A stretch of 64,000 bases of DNA from Holtermannia corniformis. Its lineage: Eukaryota > Basidiomycota > Tremellomycetes > Holtermanniales. Where the stretch lies: positions 328,491 to 392,490 of the forward strand of contig BCIJ01000004.1 in assembly GCA_001599935.1 (NCBI GenBank), written 5' to 3'. The notes beneath the pieces were generated by a model that did not search any database, was not told the DNA's origin, and saw nothing but the letters and a program-made list of their open reading frames with translations. Of the stretch, positions 33,305 through 45,712 are shown one piece after another. Within the stretch, counting starts at the first letter, position 1. Each line of letters starts with the position of its first letter. A program made the translations under genes and the position numbers.

Positions 33305-35289
33305 ATGAGGGAATACAAGCCGAACCTCTATGTTGCGTCGGTGATCGTGTCCTTGGGAGGATGGGTGCGTGCAACAGCCGAGTGGACGATGCCGGTCTGA
33401 CTTTGGCAGTTGTTCGGCTTTGACACCGGATCCATTGGTATGCTCCGGACCTCGTTGTCTTTGCCTGGGCGATGGATACTCACGGTCGATAGGTCCGGTG
33501 ACCGAGATGCACTTCTTCTACCCTCTTACCGTATCAACTCAAGGGATCGTCGTCGCCACCGTGCGTCAACTCTTATCGCCCACAATGGCTTACAAAGCAA
33601 TCCTAGATGCTGCTCACAGCCCTCGTGACGTCCATGGCGGCCGGCTCCCTCTCAGACCGACACTCTCGCACCCGGATCATCTCCGTCGGTGCCGCCATCT
33701 TCTCCCTCGGCTCGCTCCTGTGCGCGACAGCATCCACACTTGCCCAGTTCCTAGTCGGGCGTGCGATCGCCGGGCTGGGTGAAGGACTGTTTTTGAGTGT
33801 CTGTGCTGTTTGGCTGGTGGAATGCTCGCCGAAAGAGGTGCGGGGACGGATGGGGGCTATGATACAGCTTGGGATCGCGACGGGCGTCGCTGCGGGATAT
33901 TTCGTGTGCTATGGCAGGTCAGTCCCAGACGGCGTCGAGGCATGGCTGACGTACTCGCAGCGTGACCATCCAGTCAACCTTCTCGTTCCGGATTCCTTAC
34001 ATCCTACAGACAACCATGGCTGCAACCCTGTGCATATTGACCCAGACACCCCTTGTGCCCGAATCTCCGCGCTGGCTGTTACTTCGCTCGGCCCACCCAG
34101 AACGCGCCATCCCCATCATCGAAGCGTTCGCGCTCAACCCTACCAGCGCCGAGATTGAAAAGACCGAGCTTCTGATCCGCACCGAGGCCGAGCGCGCGGA
34201 TCGCGAGCGCGCCGCGATAGAAGAAGCCGCTTCCCGGAGCTGGGGAGGCAAAGTCTTGGCGTGGGCCGGGATGGGTGGCCTGGGCGAGTGCTTTGAAAAG
34301 CGCGAGGATGCGAGGTGGAAGACTACGCTTGGGGTTGTGAGTCGAGCGATGATCGGTAGAGAAGAGCTGATGCAACGCAGGTTCTGTGTGGCATTCAACA
34401 GTTGTCAGGTGCGTTTACTTGACGGAACACGAAAGCCTCTGACTCGAGCAGGGATCGACGCCATCCTCTTCTACGCACCCGTCATTTTCACGTCGGCCGG
34501 CCTCTCGAGCAAGCAGGGTTCCTTTCTTGCCAGTGGGATCACTGGTATCGTTGGCGTCGTGTGCGTCCGAGTCTCCTTGCAGGCTACCCATGCTCACAAG
34601 TGCAGCGTGACGATACCCACCCAGTTCTTCCTGATGGACCGCGTGGGCAGGCGAGCGTCGACTATCACGGGCGGTATCGTCATGGGCGGCGCTATGGGTA
34701 CGTTGGTCATGCTTATTATCACGGAAGACCCAACTGACCAACCAGTCATCATGGGCATCGTGTACGCCTCAAACGCAATCGCCAAGCCCGCAGGCAAGTG
34801 GCTCGCTATCCTCATGGTCTATGTGCGTCCGCAAAAGCTACCAGTCCCGTCTGACACTCTGCAGGTCTTCATGGCCGCTTTCAACATGACGTGGGCCGTC
34901 GTTATCAAGGTCTACTCTGCCGAGATCCAGCCGAACCGGACCCGCGCGCCAGCGAGTAGCCTGGCGCAGACGATGAACTGGATCGTCAACGTTGCGATTG
35001 CTTTGTTCACGCCTGCTTTCCTTGCAAAGAGCCCGGCGGGTTGCTATCTCTTCTTTGGCGCTTGGTGCTGTGAGTGAGATCAATGTGTTCTACCCCAGCT
35101 GACCCAACAGTCATTGGCGTGGCTCTGTCATTCGTCACCATGACCGAGACAAAGGGCCTGTCAATGCAAGCCGTCGACGCTGCATGGGACCTCAACGCAG
35201 TCAAAGTGTCCAAACTGGTGCACCCGCTGCGCGCGCTGCTCGGCCACAAGGCGCGAGAGCACCCGATCGAACTAGCTGCGCGACACTGA
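33305..35289 (+). CDS. MFS sugar transporter
   Basis: Twelve-helix sugar:proton symporter or facilitator of the MFS sugar-porter family. Ten exons: 33305-33364, 33410-33437, 33493-33560, 33607-33917, 33961-34336, 34381-34408, 34452-34560, 34606-34822, 34865-35069, 35111-35289. Signatures: LFGFDTGSIG in helix 1; GSLSDRHSRTRI after helix 2; GRAIAGLGEGLFLSV in helix 4; VPESPRWLLLR after helix 6; GIQQLSGIDAILFYAPVIF in helix 7 (the QQLSG sugar-contact motif); and FLMDRVGRR in the 8-9 loop. The 28-nt exon 34381-34408 encodes the key LCGIQQLSG part and is flanked by two normal introns. The substrate cannot be told from the sequence. The C-terminal tail is short. It is transcribed towards the histidine kinase, with only 36 bp between stop codons. 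Confidence 0.85.
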
Positions 35290-35325
35290 TATGCATGTAT
35301 CATCCGCGTCAAACCCAGGTACATT

Positions 35326-38300
35326 CTAAGAAATCTTGCCGCCCGCCAACAGCGTCTCCACGTCTCGCTTGAGGTCCTTGATGGAAACTGGTTTCGTGCG
35401 CCAGGCGTCGATCCCGCACTCAAACATGCCGCGACGCTTGAGCAGCTCCGAGCTCATGGCTGTCACGGCTACAATCGCCGAGCGCGCCATCCGATGCTTG
35501 CGCTCCAGTATCCGCATCTCGCTCGCGGTCTCGAACCCGTCTTTGCGCGGCATGTTGATATCGAGCAAGACGACGCTGGGCGCGAACGTGACAAACTTCT
35601 CGATAGCATCAACGCCGTCGACGGCCTCGGCAAAATGAACCACCTGAAACGTCAGCAAACGGCACATGCGCCGACCTACGCACCATCTTGCGCAGCATGC
35701 CTGTCAAGATTCTGCGGTTGATGTTATTGTCTTCAACAACAAGCACTGCGCGCGTCAGCTTGGCAGAAGGATTCCGCGCAATAAGCCCACCCCGCAGCAA
35801 CGGCTCAACCGTATGCTCTGCCCGATCCTCGACTGTGGTACCCAATGCGCTGGCTGGCGCTCGGGCAAGCGTAGGGGGAGCGGGCTTGGCAGTGACCGGC
35901 AGCGGGTCGCTGGCCTCGACGTGCTGCAATACGGGCCGTACGAGTTCTTTCGCTGGTGGAGACCTAGGCGTGGAAGGCTGAATCGTGGTGCTCGTTTGTC
36001 GACTGGAAGTGTAGCTCGAAGCCTTGGCCAGGGTTGGGCGGGTGAGATCCGGACACGGACCGGGAGGTCGCACGATTTCGCGCACGACACTGGGGGAAAG
36101 AAATCGCGGTAATCGTCGGACGGCTGCGTTGGTGTAGCCATCCGCGGTGCGGCGGGCGCCGGATTCGCCCACCAGTTCGTTCGCTCGGTACGGCTTGTTC
36201 GTGTCGGCCACTTCGCAGAGCACGAGCGCTTCCACCTCGTTGTCACAGGTTTGCAACAGTTCGGCTAATCCCCCGCTCTGCTCGAACGCACCCGCGGCAA
36301 CGATGACGCGCGCGTCCGCCGCAGACGTTACTATACGCGCATTCAAGCGTTTCAGCTGCCTCGCGAGGCTCTTGCCAACTCGACGCAGCGCGCTTGAAGT
36401 CGGATCGGCGAAGCCCGCAAGATAGATAGGTTCCGGTCGCACATGGGTCTGAAGATCACCCTCCCACTCGCCCTCGCTGTTGAACCCGGCATTCTCAAGG
36501 TCAGAATCGGTGTCGCTATTCATCAGCCGGAGCGGGATCTCCACTTGCACCGCAGTGCCCTGAGTGTGTAAGCTATGCCGCGGGGCTTTAAACACCTACA
36601 GTGCCGACCGTCGATTGCAGCGCCATCTTGCCGCCCAGCAGATCCACCAGTCTCTGAGCAAGACCCAAACCAAGGCCACTCCCGGGCTACGCGTCGTTAG
36701 CATCACGTTCGCCGAGCGTGGAAGACTCACCGAGAATGGATCGGCTTTGGCGAAAGGCTTTTGTAGGTCCCGCTCGAGAAACTCGGGACTCACTACAATC
36801 TCAGTTTGACCGTGGCGGACGATATTTACTCACTGCCGCAGCCGCTGTCCCGGACGTTGATGGCGATGGTCGACATCGTCATGCTATTGTCCATACCAGG
36901 TGCGACGACGCCTTGGCGCGAGACGTCTTGAAGGGTGACATGGACAAAGCCATTGTCTGTAAACTTGAAAGCGTTGTCGATGATTTTGCCCAGCGCCCTG
37001 CATAATGAGCACGGCGAGTGGCTATACACTTCACTTACCTTCGTAACGGCCCATCGTCCCTCCCCATCAACCACCCACCCCGATCACGCGGAATGACCTC
37101 GAGAATAGCCTCGACCTGGTAGTGCTCACCGCCTGAGACTCGACGCATCTTGGCATTGTTGGCCATGACCTCATTCATGATTTCCTCTAGCATGTCGTTC
37201 AGCGACACCATTTCTGTCAAGACTTCGTCATCTGCCGATGTGACACTGCGGGACCCCTTGGTCGCAAGCCGGCCGACATCAAGCGTGTCAACAATGTTCT
37301 CCAAGATGCTGCTCAAAGCCATGCCGTTGGCTTCGATGACGTCGAGCTGGTGAACCACTTCTTGCCTCGTCGATAGAGTCAAAGCTGTGCCCGGAGTCAC
37401 TTGGTCCGTATCAATGTTCGGGGAGCCACCTGGTGATCCACATGGTGTAGCTACCACATCGCCCAGCACTTGCCGTAGCGCCGAAGCCGATGCTAGCATT
37501 TGATGCAATGGGGTGCGCGTCTGCGTTGTCAGCACCACTCGCCATGTGGCCCGTCACTCACTTCATGGCTAGCGGCCGTAGCAAACATCATCTGAGAGCG
37601 CTCGATGAGATGCAACTTTTCCTTCATCACTTGGACGTATTAGTCGTTTCAAGTGATACAATGTACGCACCAGATGCTAGAAGGGTTCCCGCTATGCTTT
37701 CGATAAAGGCCAGAGCACCAGATGGGTAAGTGAAAAGAGGATCGGTCCAGCACGCAACGATCGCAAACGCGCACTGTCCGTCGAAATCATAGATTGGCAT
37801 TGCCACTGTGAACATGAGCAACGTCGAAACCATATGATTAGACTCACAGGATGATTCAGTTCCCGGTGGCATTCTGTCTTAAGTGAGCGTCATCTCTGAC
37901 CCGCTTGTGTCTACTGACATGTGTGTGATTGATGCCGCGACATTGTCGCTATCGTCTCTGGCATACCATACCTTGCGGTTGCGGACGTTTAAAGCGATGA
38001 AGTCACTGATGATCTTGCGAGCCGCTGGCGATGAGGTAAAGTTGAACCTGTCCGTCATCAGCGGTAAGATCAACAGAGATCAGAGCACGCACACGAAGCC
38101 GTCATGTGCGCAGCTGTAGCCAAGGACCTCCAGCTGTACGCGTGTCAGTCAAGCCTCGTTCGCGTTCCGAGTAATTTACACCGACATCGTCGCGAGGGTC
38201 TCGATGCTTCTCGTCGCGCCTGGTCGCATTCGGGTCGGATCGGCGTCGATGTGGAACGAAGACAACTTGTGGTAGTCGCGCTTGTGGCGCGCTTGTGTCA

Positions 38301-40418
38301 TCAACCGCGTACGTTGGTCGGGCTCTCGATCGATCCTCGGGACGTGCGTAGGGCGCGGCAAGCTCACTATCGGCACTCCAACCGCCAAGTGATCCTGTAC
38401 TCTGACTACGATTGCCCGACGAAGTCCAGTTGGTCGATGAATTCTCACCGGTGGTCGAGGAGGCACCGGTGGATGAGCCACCGTAGGCCGGATAGAACAT
38501 GTGGAATTGAGAGAGATCAACCACGGTGACAGCATAAGCTTCGAGGGTCGTGCGGATCTCGCGACAAGCCTCGTCGTACATGTTGACGTTTGAGCCGTCG
38601 CTCTCGGTCGCAATGTCGGCCTTGTCTCGCTTCCCTGACGACGCGGTGGAAGTGCCCCCGCTCCCTCGCGTCTTGCGAGAAGTGGGTCGGATTGGGCCGC
38701 GGACTTGCAAGGATCGACGCTGAAAGTCGACCGAAGCTGGAGAGTCAGTATCGATTTCAGCAAAGCTCAGCGGACTCACTCTGATGCATGCGGGAGATCC
38801 ACTTGGAGGCCTGCTCTTGATATAGGAGTTCCAACTCGCTCACGACGCAAGCCGCGAGATCAGTCAAGACTGCTTCGCCATGGGCGCCAAAGTCGTTACG
38901 CGGTTTGTCGTCAATCACGCACAATGTGCCAATCGTCGCCTGCCTCTTGCCTTCCCCAAAGACTAGTGGTGCTCCGGCGTAGAACTGTATCGGGCCTGAA
39001 CCCTCGGCCACGAATGGGTTCTTCCGAAAGCGCCAATCGTCGGCAACATTGTCCACGACAAGACATTGTCCGTTCGTAGACATGACAGTGTGGCAGCACA
39101 GGCCAACGTCGAGTTCTAAGCTGCGGAGGTTGAGACCTCTCTCGGAAGGGAAGAGTTGACGTTCGCTTCCCACAATGGTAACGACGCTCATCTTCGTGTT
39201 GAACACAGAGCACGCGAGCCGTGTAAAGCGGTCGAGTGTCGCACGGTGTACGTCAGAGGTGTCCGCAACGAGCGAGTCGAGGCCAAGACGCCTGATCGCA
39301 CGCAATCGACGACGCGTTGCTTCGATCGGCTGAGTAGGGGCTGGCATGTATCCATGCTCTTGGTAGAATTTGCGGATGCGCTCGCGCTCCACCGCGGGAT
39401 CAACCGCGTCATGGTCATGTCCGCCGACGCTTGCCGCAATGGACGCCGACGATTCACTCTTTTCGGGGTCGCGCGTTCTTCCATTGCCTGATGTTGGGTC
39501 TGTTCGACCTGGTTGAGCAACACCTGCAGTCGTTCGAGGTGCGATACGATCAAGAGTGGCGTCCGCAAATTCTGGTAAAACGGATGGCCGTCGGCGGAGT
39601 AAAGGTGATCGCGCGACAGGCTTGTGGGTCGTGACAGACGTGGTATGCGGCACATGAGTGCCCTGGAAAACTTTTTCCGGTGATCGTGGCCCAGGCGGCG
39701 GTGAAATACTGAGTTCGGGTGGCGAGCGGATATCGGCCAATTGACCAAGAACTCGCGTTTCGGACCCAACTCCTGACAAAGGATTGCGTTTGGTGAGGGT
39801 ATCTTCTGCAGGACTGCGTCTTTCAAAAGTCGCTCCTCGATCTTGATCCCCAACATTGTCAATGTTTGGGATACTGGGATCTTGATTCGATGGACCAGAT
39901 GTAGATGTGATGGTGTTGTAGTCGTCGACAGGGGGAGTGCTTGAGCCCGGGGACGCAGATGCAGGGGTTTGCACGAGTGAAGAGGGAATGATTGATTGCC
40001 GAGTGGGCACGATGGTGGTCGTTGACGCTTGAGAGGATAGAGATGGGTGAGAATGTGGTAGGGGAGGAACGGTAGCTGGCAGTTCGTCGTCCAGCACAAT
40101 GGCTGCAGCTTGGGGCGAAGCGTCGGAGCCGAGATGGGATGATTGATCAACACTTCTTGACTGTGGATCATCCTTGTCTTCGGTCCCCGAATTGGCTTCT
40201 TTCACCGACCCAAAGTTGCATTGGAAGAATTCTCCGTAGGAGTAACTGCGGTAGCCATGAGTACAAGCATCTCACTGTTGTCGAGGCTGCTCAGCCGCTT
40301 ACCGGGTCAGGAATTCGTCCCACTGAACGTCATCAGCTAAGCAATGCTGTGCTCGCAGCGAATGACTGACCTCTTCGTCTGTCGAAGGTCTAGGGATGGG
40401 CGCGCCAGGGTCTGCCAT
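35326..40418 (-). CDS. GAF-domain hybrid histidine kinase with receiver domain
   Basis: Fungal hybrid two-component sensor. Fifteen exons: 40371-40418, 40303-40322, 38780-40245, 38180-38736, 38093-38133, 37919-38047, 37848-37873, 37671-37805, 37562-37629, 37039-37520, 36834-37006, 36731-36792, 36600-36686, 35684-36559, 35326-35643. After a start of type MADPGAPIPRPSTDEEW and a long disordered part, a GAF domain runs from RLACSVFNTKMSVVTIVG to GTLCVIDDKPR. A second sensor-like segment follows (KVWYARDDSDNVA, MPIYDFDGQCAFAIV). The H-box is SHE-TRTPLH with the phospho-accepting His. The ATPase has N-box KIIDNAFKFTDNG, INVRDSGCG, and G2-type GSGLGLGLAQRL. The receiver has LVVEDNNINRR, the phospho-Asp in VVLLDINMPRKDGFE, and AVTAM and TKP motifs. 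No transmembrane helix, so probably a cytosolic sensor. All catalytic residues are present. Confidence 0.9.
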
Positions 40419-40660
40419 GACTGGCCAGCCAAGAGGGAAACCCCTTTACGCCGTCCGACAGGCGCCTTTGGTCTATCGGCCTTGCGTGTGGGCTCCAATC
40501 AATAACTAAGGAGCATCGCTGCGCCCGTCGTTGACCCGGACCACGTCAAAAGCGAGTGAATGCTGGTGGAGAGACGACGCCTTGGCTGGGCTCAAACTGG
40601 CCAATTACGTAAATCGCATCAACATGCGTTTAGACCCGTTCCAGTGATACGGAACAATGG

Positions 40661-42622
40661 CTATGAAAGCGCCCGATGGGTACAATGACTACGAAGAGCC
40701 CTTTGTCGCCTTGGCTTGAGCACCTCGGCCTCGACTGCTCGCAGGGCGTCGGCTACTGGCGATCGTGATTCACCTGCTCGATCCTCTGCACGTGGCAATG
40801 CCGAAAGCTGGGCTTCATACAGTCTCCCGACCAGAGCTCCGAGCCGCGTCAAGACTTTGGTCGGTACTGACGAGCCGATCCTGTGCCCTGCTGCAGGATA
40901 AACTGCCGAGTGGGTCACGCTGGCCAACGTCGTGTTCGGCATCACTTGCTCCGGGAAGATCTCGGACGTGGCCGCCGACGGCTTTGACAGGGGTAATGCC
41001 ACCGCGTCAAGCCCCAGCGCGAGCGAAACCATCCGCCACTCTTCGGCACAGACACCCAGCGAATCGTTGGCACTCCAGCGGGTGCGAGTCCCGACTGTTG
41101 CAGCTGCACCACCAAAGACCTCGGCTCGGAAGCTGGTGTGGCGTGTGTGGCGGACGAGGGCAGCGCCGATCACGTCGATCGTCTTTGGTTCGGTCACATG
41201 GCTTTGTCCCGGTCGGCGCAGCTGCTGCAGGATCAACAGCACCAGTGGAAGATCAACGCGGTTGGATGTGATATTGCTTGTGGCGGGGAAGAGGGCGGCA
41301 TAGAGCAGAGCACGTATAGATTCCGGCGTCCTGGTACGTCGGCGAAAGTATAGCTTGGCCAGTGACCGCAAAGTCGGCGCCATCTCTACACCATGATATC
41401 GGGGATTCCGGTATAGCTTGAACATGTTGGTAAACACCGACGCATCGATTGCCGGGTTTGAGGGGCGCGACAGGATGGTCCAGAGCCGAAATACAGCCCC
41501 AACGTCACCCAGTTGTCGATGTATGCTGAGCAGTATATTGAGATAAGCTGTTGGTGGTTGAGCGACGCGAGTTTTGAGATCTTCGGTAAGGATATGCGGG
41601 AGCTTGGGCAAAGCCCTCTGTAGAGTCGTGGGGAGTTGGTAGAAGAGGTAGGATTTGCGGAGGTCGAGCATGAGTGACAGGAGGGTCATGTAGGGCATGG
41701 TAGCGGCCAGTACGTCCGTGGACGCAGTCAAAGGCACCTCGTGGCGCGCATCCAGCGCTGTACGATACCGTTTGAAGACGGTCAAAGCTCGAGCCATGTC
41801 GCCATGTTGCCGATGTACGCTCATCAGAAGATCCCAGACTTCCAAGGGCCATCTCTCTTCGGACGTCCATCCCTCGGCGGCCATGCAGTTCTCGACCATA
41901 TCTTCGACTTGGTCTGGGGTAGCGTTGCAATGCTTGATCAGCAACTGAACCAAGAGTGTAAAGGCGCGTAGATCGAGGGATTGCGTCGGCAGCGAGGACA
42001 GAGCAGAGTGAATGAGGGGAACGAGATGGGAAGTGTCGATGTGGGTAGATGATGCTGCAGCTCCGAGGAGAGCCGTGACAGCCTTCAGGCTGGGTTCGAG
42101 CCCCTCGGCGATTTGGCGTCGGCACAGTTGCACGGCAGCACCGAGCCCGATGCCGCCTGGCTGCGCCAACAGGAGAATAAGGGAGGATTTGTACGCCTCT
42201 TGTCGTTCCGCCAAGCGTGCGAGTTTACATGCAACTTCAGTCGAATGATACGGCACAGACGGCAGTGTACTGCCCTTTGCGTTCAAAGTCGTGCGCTGTT
42301 TGGGCTCTACCGGACTAGCATCGAGATGCTTGTTGATGAGAGCATTGACAGAAGTCAAGTCATCCGCCTTCGAGCGCCGGAGGGATGCAATACGGCGCCG
42401 GAGTCGACCCTCAAGTTTGGGTAAAGCGTAATTGCCACCGAGGGTTTTGCCGACAGAAGTGTCCGGCTGCTTGCCATTGGCAGCCGCATGACCCCTCAGC
42501 GCACGCTGTGAGGCGAGAACATCGATCAAGGAGGCAAAAGACGTTGATGCTGCTGGCGGGGACACGTCTGGCTTGACGAGATTTCGTTCGAGTAACTTGA
42601 CAGCTTGCGCCGGCGACTTCAT
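40661..42622 (-). CDS. PPR-like, probably mitochondrial, intronless protein
   Basis: A single exon of 653 codons, unusual here as most neighbours are split. The sequence is helical-repeat-like, with recurring ~35-residue units such as AFTLLVQLLIKHCNATPDQVE, PLEVWDLLMSVHRQHGDMARALTVF and AYLNILLSIHRQLGDVGAVFRLW, the pattern (aliphatic-x2-hairpin-G-x3-A-x2-hydrophobic) of pentatricopeptide repeats. The N-terminal region is basic with Ser/Ala, as in mitochondrial targeting sequences, but no clear cleavage site is visible. Fungal PPR proteins mostly act in mitochondrial RNA processing or translation. I cannot name the ortholog. The start is the ATG at the right end; an upstream in-frame ATG was not seen. 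A repeat count of at least four is by eye only. Confidence 0.6.
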   Translation of the reverse strand: MKSPAQAVKLLERNLVKPDVSPPAASTSFASLIDVLASQRALRGHAAANGKQPDTSVGKTLGGNYALPKLEGRLRRRIASLRRSKADDLTSVNALINKHLDASPVEPKQRTTLNAKGSTLPSVPYHSTEVACKLARLAERQEAYKSSLILLLAQPGGIGLGAAVQLCRRQIAEGLEPSLKAVTALLGAAASSTHIDTSHLVPLIHSALSSLPTQSLDLRAFTLLVQLLIKHCNATPDQVEDMVENCMAAEGWTSEERWPLEVWDLLMSVHRQHGDMARALTVFKRYRTALDARHEVPLTASTDVLAATMPYMTLLSLMLDLRKSYLFYQLPTTLQRALPKLPHILTEDLKTRVAQPPTAYLNILLSIHRQLGDVGAVFRLWTILSRPSNPAIDASVFTNMFKLYRNPRYHGVEMAPTLRSLAKLYFRRRTRTPESIRALLYAALFPATSNITSNRVDLPLVLLILQQLRRPGQSHVTEPKTIDVIGAALVRHTRHTSFRAEVFGGAAATVGTRTRWSANDSLGVCAEEWRMVSLALGLDAVALPLSKPSAATSEIFPEQVMPNTTLASVTHSAVYPAAGHRIGSSVPTKVLTRLGALVGRLYEAQLSALPRAEDRAGESRSPVADALRAVEAEVLKPRRQRALRSHCTHRALS

Positions 42623-42856
42623 AGTAGTACTTGCAAGAAATAATGATGAGCACGATTCTTACCATGCTATCCCCAATTGCTCACCTGCCGTTCCCATGCA
42701 ATAGTGGTAGTGCTGAGCTGGTTATGGCTAATCGTGAACGGCGAACAAACATCCAAGTCCAAGCGGACATCGACGGAGCTCCGCCCAGGGTTGGTTCACG
42801 TGACCGCATTGTTTGGTCGTCCATCCCTCATACACCTCTGCAATACAGAACCTATC

Positions 42857-44728
42857 ATGGCCGTGACTGCTGAGAAATCTGTAGAGTCGCCGGCAAAAAG
42901 GTCAAAGAAACAAAAGCGAAAGGAGCGCGTTGCTCGACGGCTGGAAGAGCAGCAACTCGCGGTTCCCGTTCCGATCACGGCGCCGAAACCAGGACAGACA
43001 CGCGAACAGCCTTCGCTGCCCCAGCCAAAGCACAAGACTGCAGACAAGTCTAGCAGTTGGGATGTGCAGCCAAGGATTAGTGGGAATGACGCAAGGACAC
43101 TCATCACGCCGCCCTCATTATCGGCGGCGCAATCGCCGCAACCGCGGTCCAGCACAGCCGAGGGGTCCCGCGGCCCGAAGAAAATGTCGGAGAAGGCCAA
43201 GCTTTCGACAGATGAAGAATGGATACAGCTGGGACCTATACGATCGGATGACAATCAAAGCGTGTTGACAGAGAAATGGTGGAGCTCGGCCGAGCTGGCC
43301 AAATTGCGCGAGATGAGAGGTGTGTTGGAGTATGTAAAGGTGACCGATTACTTACATTTCGTAGGACTGAAGTACAACACTGGCCGGTTCTCTGCTGTGG
43401 AGGCGCAGCAGGTCTCCAAGCATCTCGAGACGTTCAAGATTGTGAGACTGCTTGACGACCGACACTTGGGACCTAACGGTCCTCATAGGTCAACAGGGTC
43501 ACCGACGACGAGCTCCGAGACATCATCAGCGCCAAGAAGTCGGCGCGGCGAGAGCATGGGCCTTTCTGGAAGGATCTAGGTCGGTTTCAACCCCCACAGA
43601 CAACTACAGCTCACACGCTATAGCACAAGCCGTGCCCTCGCGTCCGATTATTGCGGTCCGCGCATACGTACAGCGACACTGGCACCCGCTAGCACGGAAA
43701 GGACCTTGGACGAAAGAGGAGGATGAGGCATTGCTGCGGTCAGTTGCGGGTGCGGTAGTACTTTCATGACCAGACTGACAACGCACAGCGCTCATATGTC
43801 ATATGGCTCGTCATGGACCAAGATCGGAAAAGCTGTCGAGCGCTCAGCGGGCGACTGCCAAGATCGTTGGAAGAATCATTTGCAACATCGCAAGACGCGT
43901 CGTACCGGTCTGTACAAACCCATGTCCGCCACTGCCGAGGTACTGACAAATCATCAGGACCGTGGACTCATGCCGAGGAAAGCGAGCTTATCAGCATCAT
44001 GAAGGGCCTGCCTGGCAATGTCTTGAACAATGGCCTGAGTGAAGATATACCTTGGTCAGCTATCAGTGCGAGAATGGGTCATAGGCGGACAAGAGAGCAG
44101 ATCATGACCAAATGGTCAATTCTGCGCGTGCTGTCTCCTGCATGTGATACTGACCGGCGCACAGGTCCGAATCGTGCAGCAAGTACCACTCGGAAGGTTC
44201 GAAGCGCTCTCGATGGAGTCCATATGACCAGGGCATGCTGGCGCACCGGTTAGTGTCTTGCCCACCTAGGTCACGCTCTGATGACGCCCTGCGCAGTCTC
44301 AAAGCAAGCGGCGCAGCTCAAGAAGATGAGGTCAAGTGGGACCAGCTGCTTGACGACAAGTGGCATGCTCACAGTAGGAAACGTCTCCGGCGTCGATTTC
44401 AAAAGATGAAGGAGCAATTGGGCTCAGATTTGACTTCCTTCCCAGGTAGGTATATCATTTTCTGCATCACCGGTTCGATAATGTCTATTCAGAGCTTGTG
44501 ACCATCCTCGCTCGACGGTTCCCTCTTCTGCCAGCCCCTACGACACCACAACCTGTTCGACAGACAGCCAGAGCGATCGATAACAAGCACGAGAAGCGGT
44601 CGCGTGACATCATTGATGATAGTGATGAAGAGGCCGAGGGATTAGCTCGTGCGAAAGAGGTTCCTGTCTCAGCCGACAAGCCTGAGAAGCGCAAGAAGTC
44701 GAAGAAACGCAGAAAGGTCGATGCGTAG
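42857..44728 (+). CDS. Reb1/TTF1-type Myb DNA-binding protein
   Basis: Nuclear Myb-repeat factor of the Reb1/TTF1 kind, which binds rDNA terminators or promoters and can block replication forks. Exons: 42857-43319, 43365-43441, 43489-43579, 43624-43738, 43799-43917, 43958-44114, 44165-44248, 44297-44445, 44493-44728. After a basic leader (PAKRSKKQKRKERV) a helical domain precedes GPFWKDLAQAVPSRP and YVQRHWHPLARKGPWTKEED. Then come the Myb tryptophans (WTKIGKAVERSAGDCQDRWK), PWTHAEESEL, a third repeat with WSAISARMGHRRTREQIMTKW, and a fourth with WDQLLDDKWHAHSRKRLRRR. The tail is acidic then strongly basic (KRKKSKKRRK). I chose the ATG at 42857 because the preceding in-frame codons are atypical. 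Exact target sites cannot be inferred. Confidence 0.8.
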
Positions 44729-44840
44729 GAGGACCGCGGGTGATGCCGTTGCCTCATGCAACGTGTGCGTGATTTGATTCTGGCACAGGGATGTCCGGGA
44801 AAGAGGTCGAGAGAGACGCAGCCAGCTGCGCGCGGTACTG

Positions 44841-45347
44841 CTATGATGCATCAGCCCGTAAAGCTATCTTGCATGTACGTACGGCCAACCCGTCGAAACT
44901 GCCCGCTGCGTGCTGAGCTGCTGTGACTAATGACTCGAGCTGCCGCCGGGTGTGAGAGTGAGGGTTCTTGCCAGCGTCCAGTAGGCTGTTTATAATCTGT
45001 AAGTGACATGCAGCAGCAGCCCGGTTGAACTGACTTGAGCACGTCTGTAGGGACAAGGGCCGTGCTCTTGAACACCTCTGAGACCTGCACGATCTCCGCT
45101 AGCACTTCTACGACCTCCTGTCTGCATCATATCAACATGGGAAGGACACGGTGCGATAATCGACGTACATATACTCTGCTACAGCATCTTCGCGACCAGA
45201 CTGGACGTCACCCGCACAGACCTCCATTTCCCACAAGACTTGGCTCAGTCTCTGGAGGTTGTGCTCGAGTGCATCTCGGGCTGTATTCAGCACAGCTTCC
45301 TCGGCGTGGAGTTGGACTTGAACTGCCTGCATGTTGTAAAAAGACAT
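44841..45347 (-). CDS. Small coiled-coil protein, possible Mediator Med10
   Basis: About 118 residues from three exons (45222-45347, 45076-45117, 44841-45029), in phase. The first exon is an amphipathic helix (AVLNTARDALEHNLQRLSQV). The last has the stretch LLDAGKNPHSHTRRQLESLV, which resembles the Med10/Nut2 signature (D-x-G-(R/K)-N-P-x3-T-R-x-x-(L/F)-E), followed by an aliphatic helix. Med10 sits in the middle module of Mediator, a coactivator of RNA polymerase II. Length is slightly short for the family and the first half is not diagnostic. The first intron (104 nt) is long for this region and the second has a weak donor (GTGTTC), so the model needs care. It could instead be an unrelated small coiled-coil protein. 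Confidence 0.45.
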
Positions 45348-45712
45348 TGATTATCGACTAGGCGGCCTTGACTGCGACCTAGCGTGTAGCACCTCGCTAA
45401 CAAAACGTGCGTGTGAGCTTTTGATGCTTGAACGCGGTTCCGACAGAGTACTAGAGGTCGTAGGAGAGGAATGGTGAGATCTGTAAGTCAATCAATACCA
45501 GCGTAAGGAAATACAGCAAGAGGAGTCGTGAAGTTCCAGAAATTTATGCAGCTAGCGCGCAGCGCAGTGATTGAACAAGCGTCTAGTGCCGTCTAGCGCC
45601 ATCAAGGCAATTCATCCATGCTAAAGAGTGGCATACGAGCCGCCAAAGGGCCCGTTTTTCTAGTCATATGCTACATACAAATGCACGGATGGGGTCTCTC
45701 GGCTTGAGTCAA
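45348..45712. other. Intergenic, no gene seen
   Basis: Promoter side of the small coiled-coil gene and 3' side of the secreted barrel-protein gene. No repeats or further open frames of note. Confidence 0.5.

Noticed and set aside
42677..42856. N-terminal extension of the Reb1-like protein from the ATG at 42677
   Set aside because: In-frame residues are hydrophobic and atypical; the basic leader starting at 42857 fits the family better.
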